DNA of 64,000 bases, taken from assembly GCA_002077045.2 (NCBI GenBank), contig KZ111179.1, positions 188,925-252,924 on the forward strand. The letters are read 5' to 3'. The notes beneath the pieces are model-generated. The model had not been told where the DNA came from. It ran no database searches and saw only the letters and a program-made list of their open reading frames with translations. The DNA is from Rachicladosporium sp. CCFEE 5018. Taxonomy: Eukaryota > Ascomycota > Dothideomycetes > Cladosporiales > Cladosporiaceae. Position numbers and translations under genes: made by a program. Below are positions 62,594 through 64,000 of the stretch, in pieces (within the stretch, counting starts at the first letter, position 1; every line of letters begins with the position of its first letter).

Positions 62594-64000
62594 CAGTGGT
62601 AGTACCGTGTCTGAGGTGCACGGTTGCTTGAGACGTTTTGATGATCAGCGTTATTTGCTAGGCGCTAGGGCGAGTGGTGACGACGGATTGACCTCTGAGT
62701 GTTTCGAGAGAGGCGGATTGCTCGAGATTGCAGAGACGTGGTTAATGTTGAAGAGGTGTAGGAGAGAACGTAGGTCGAGTCGGTGTCACGAAAGCACCCT
62801 TTCTTCAAGGCGGGTGATGGATCCCGTGCGAAGTACAGGGCTGTTCCCCGCTACTGTGAGGAAGCGGAGTCTCTGTTTGAGAGCGAAACACATGGCAAAG
62901 ACGAGGATATGACCGTTCTTCTGCTTTCAAGAGCCCGACGACGAGTCTACGCTACTCCTTCGCAGACGAGTCTTCCCCTTATTTCCCAGTCATGAATAGA
63001 TGCTTACGGTCCTGAGCACGCGGAAACATCAACCGAGACACTCTTTGTGCTCAGGCTCGGCTCCTTGCTCCCCAGTTGAAGCCATGCAGATCCCTCTGCT
63101 CATCACCATCTCCGCGCACGTCCACATGGCCACCCGGTGACACAGCAGATTTTGTGATACGACCGTTCCCTGCCATCACGCATGCGGGCGTCTCAACGAC
63201 TGGCAGCCTCATGTGACTTGCATATATTGTCGCATCTGGATCACATTCAACGATTCGATATCCCGGATGTCGCTTGATGCACGGAATGTGTGGCGGCCAC
63301 GTGGGATGGAAGCTGCCAAGCTATGAAACGACCAGAAGGAGTCAAGCGCGGCTGCCCACGGCATACGATGCGAAGAACGTCTTTGAAGGCACCTCGTACA
63401 GTAGCATGCGCATGGTCTCCACATGCTGTATATTACGGCCACGACCCATCTGCCTGCGGCGGTAATTATGACGCTTCCTGTATCATCTCTAGCTGGCTGC
63501 GCCCGAAAGTAGACTCGGCTCCTACACCGTTGTGCTCGGCCAGCTGACGCAGCGCAAGTCTGAGATGTAAGCCAGACATGGCTGCGCCTTGTCTACCTGC
63601 GGGCGAGAAGTCATGAGGGATGTATCTGTCGCCGCCACTTCTTCCGCAACATATTGGATCGTCGGCGGGCCCATAGGGTGATGTCTCGCTGCGCTTCGAA
63701 CGCGATTCCCGGACGGAAGTCGCTGAAATGCTTGAAATGCGTTGGCTTCCGCCTCGACAATCCAGGAAGCACTTGGAAAGTGTCTATTCGAACGAGCGAT
63801 CTGTTGCACGGTATGGAGACGTGCGCTGGCTGCGAGGTAGTGTATCGTGCAGCGTCTGCACTCGAAGCTCCTGTTGGTTCATTCATTCACCGGGACACTT
63901 GGGGGCCGCGCGGGATCGACTTTTACATCAAAGACCAGGGAGGTGAAATTCATGATGGGTTCCAGATCTACCAAACTTCTGAAGGTATCTCCCCACGTAG
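62594..64000. other. No gene recognised at right end
   Basis: About 1.4 kb. Only short, overlapping open frames of odd composition are present, and there is no partner copy to test them. It may hold the promoter of the three-exon gene and part of a gene starting beyond the window. I see no tRNA, repeat or mobile element. Confidence 0.35.

Noticed and set aside
1..64000. tRNA, rRNA, CRISPR, transposon or viral elements
   Set aside because: No B-box-containing tRNA, no rRNA, no regular short-repeat array and no transposase, integrase or reverse transcriptase frames were seen on either strand.
1..64000. A secondary-metabolite or other functional gene cluster
   Set aside because: The genes are unrelated housekeeping or conserved genes. 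There is no backbone synthase or pathway regulator, and a single MFS pseudogene is not enough.

Overview
The window is nuclear DNA of a filamentous or black-yeast ascomycete, most likely a Dothideomycete. The grounds are long fungal ORFs with few, short GT-AG introns (49-80 nt, CTAAC/CTGAC-type branch sites) and fungal families throughout: RAD2/XPG, SMC1, GPC1, mitochondrial isoleucyl-tRNA synthetase and an Afi1-like polarity protein. The near-complete doubling of the gene set would fit a hybrid or duplicated genome such as Hortaea werneckii. That species guess is inference only.

Layout: the same ten-gene block occurs twice in the same orientation. Copy A fills 1-26478 and copy B fills 31833-61461, about 32.15 kb to the right. 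Gene order is the same in both: FMN-dependent alpha-hydroxy-acid oxidase (+), RAD2 (-), twin-CX9C protein (+), succinate-semialdehyde dehydrogenase (+), SMC1 (-), GPC1 (+), Cys-rich unknown (+), multi-spanning membrane protein (-), septin-like GTPase (-), ISM1 (+). Copy A starts inside the oxidase at the window edge and stops inside ISM1 at a gap of exactly 100 N (26479-26578). To the right of the gap lie the 3' part of an Afi1-like gene, a small unknown gene and a broken 14-TMS MFS transporter, then copy B. After copy B come a three-exon unknown gene (61817-62593) and about 1.4 kb where I see no gene.

The two copies look like homeologs or diverged haplotypes. By eye most proteins are well over 90% identical, and intron positions and many intergenic sequences match. 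The gap lies at a place where the copies are almost identical, so the tandem arrangement may be a scaffolding misjoin between homeologous contigs rather than a real duplication.

The main exception to this similarity is the membrane-protein locus (A 19205-22990, B 51343-55209). Identity falls from about 93% at its C-terminal end to roughly a quarter in its core, while both flanking genes stay highly similar. The two copies carry different lesions: a C8 frameshift in A and two in-frame stops in B. This idiomorph-like block is the best candidate here for something undescribed.

The genes do not form one pathway. They cover DNA repair (RAD2), cohesion (SMC1), phosphatidylcholine remodelling (GPC1), GABA/succinate metabolism (SSADH) and mitochondrial translation (ISM1). 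Two divergent pairs, RAD2/CX9C and SMC1/GPC1, share short intergenic regions, and the SMC1/GPC1 one carries an MCB-like inverted repeat conserved in both copies.
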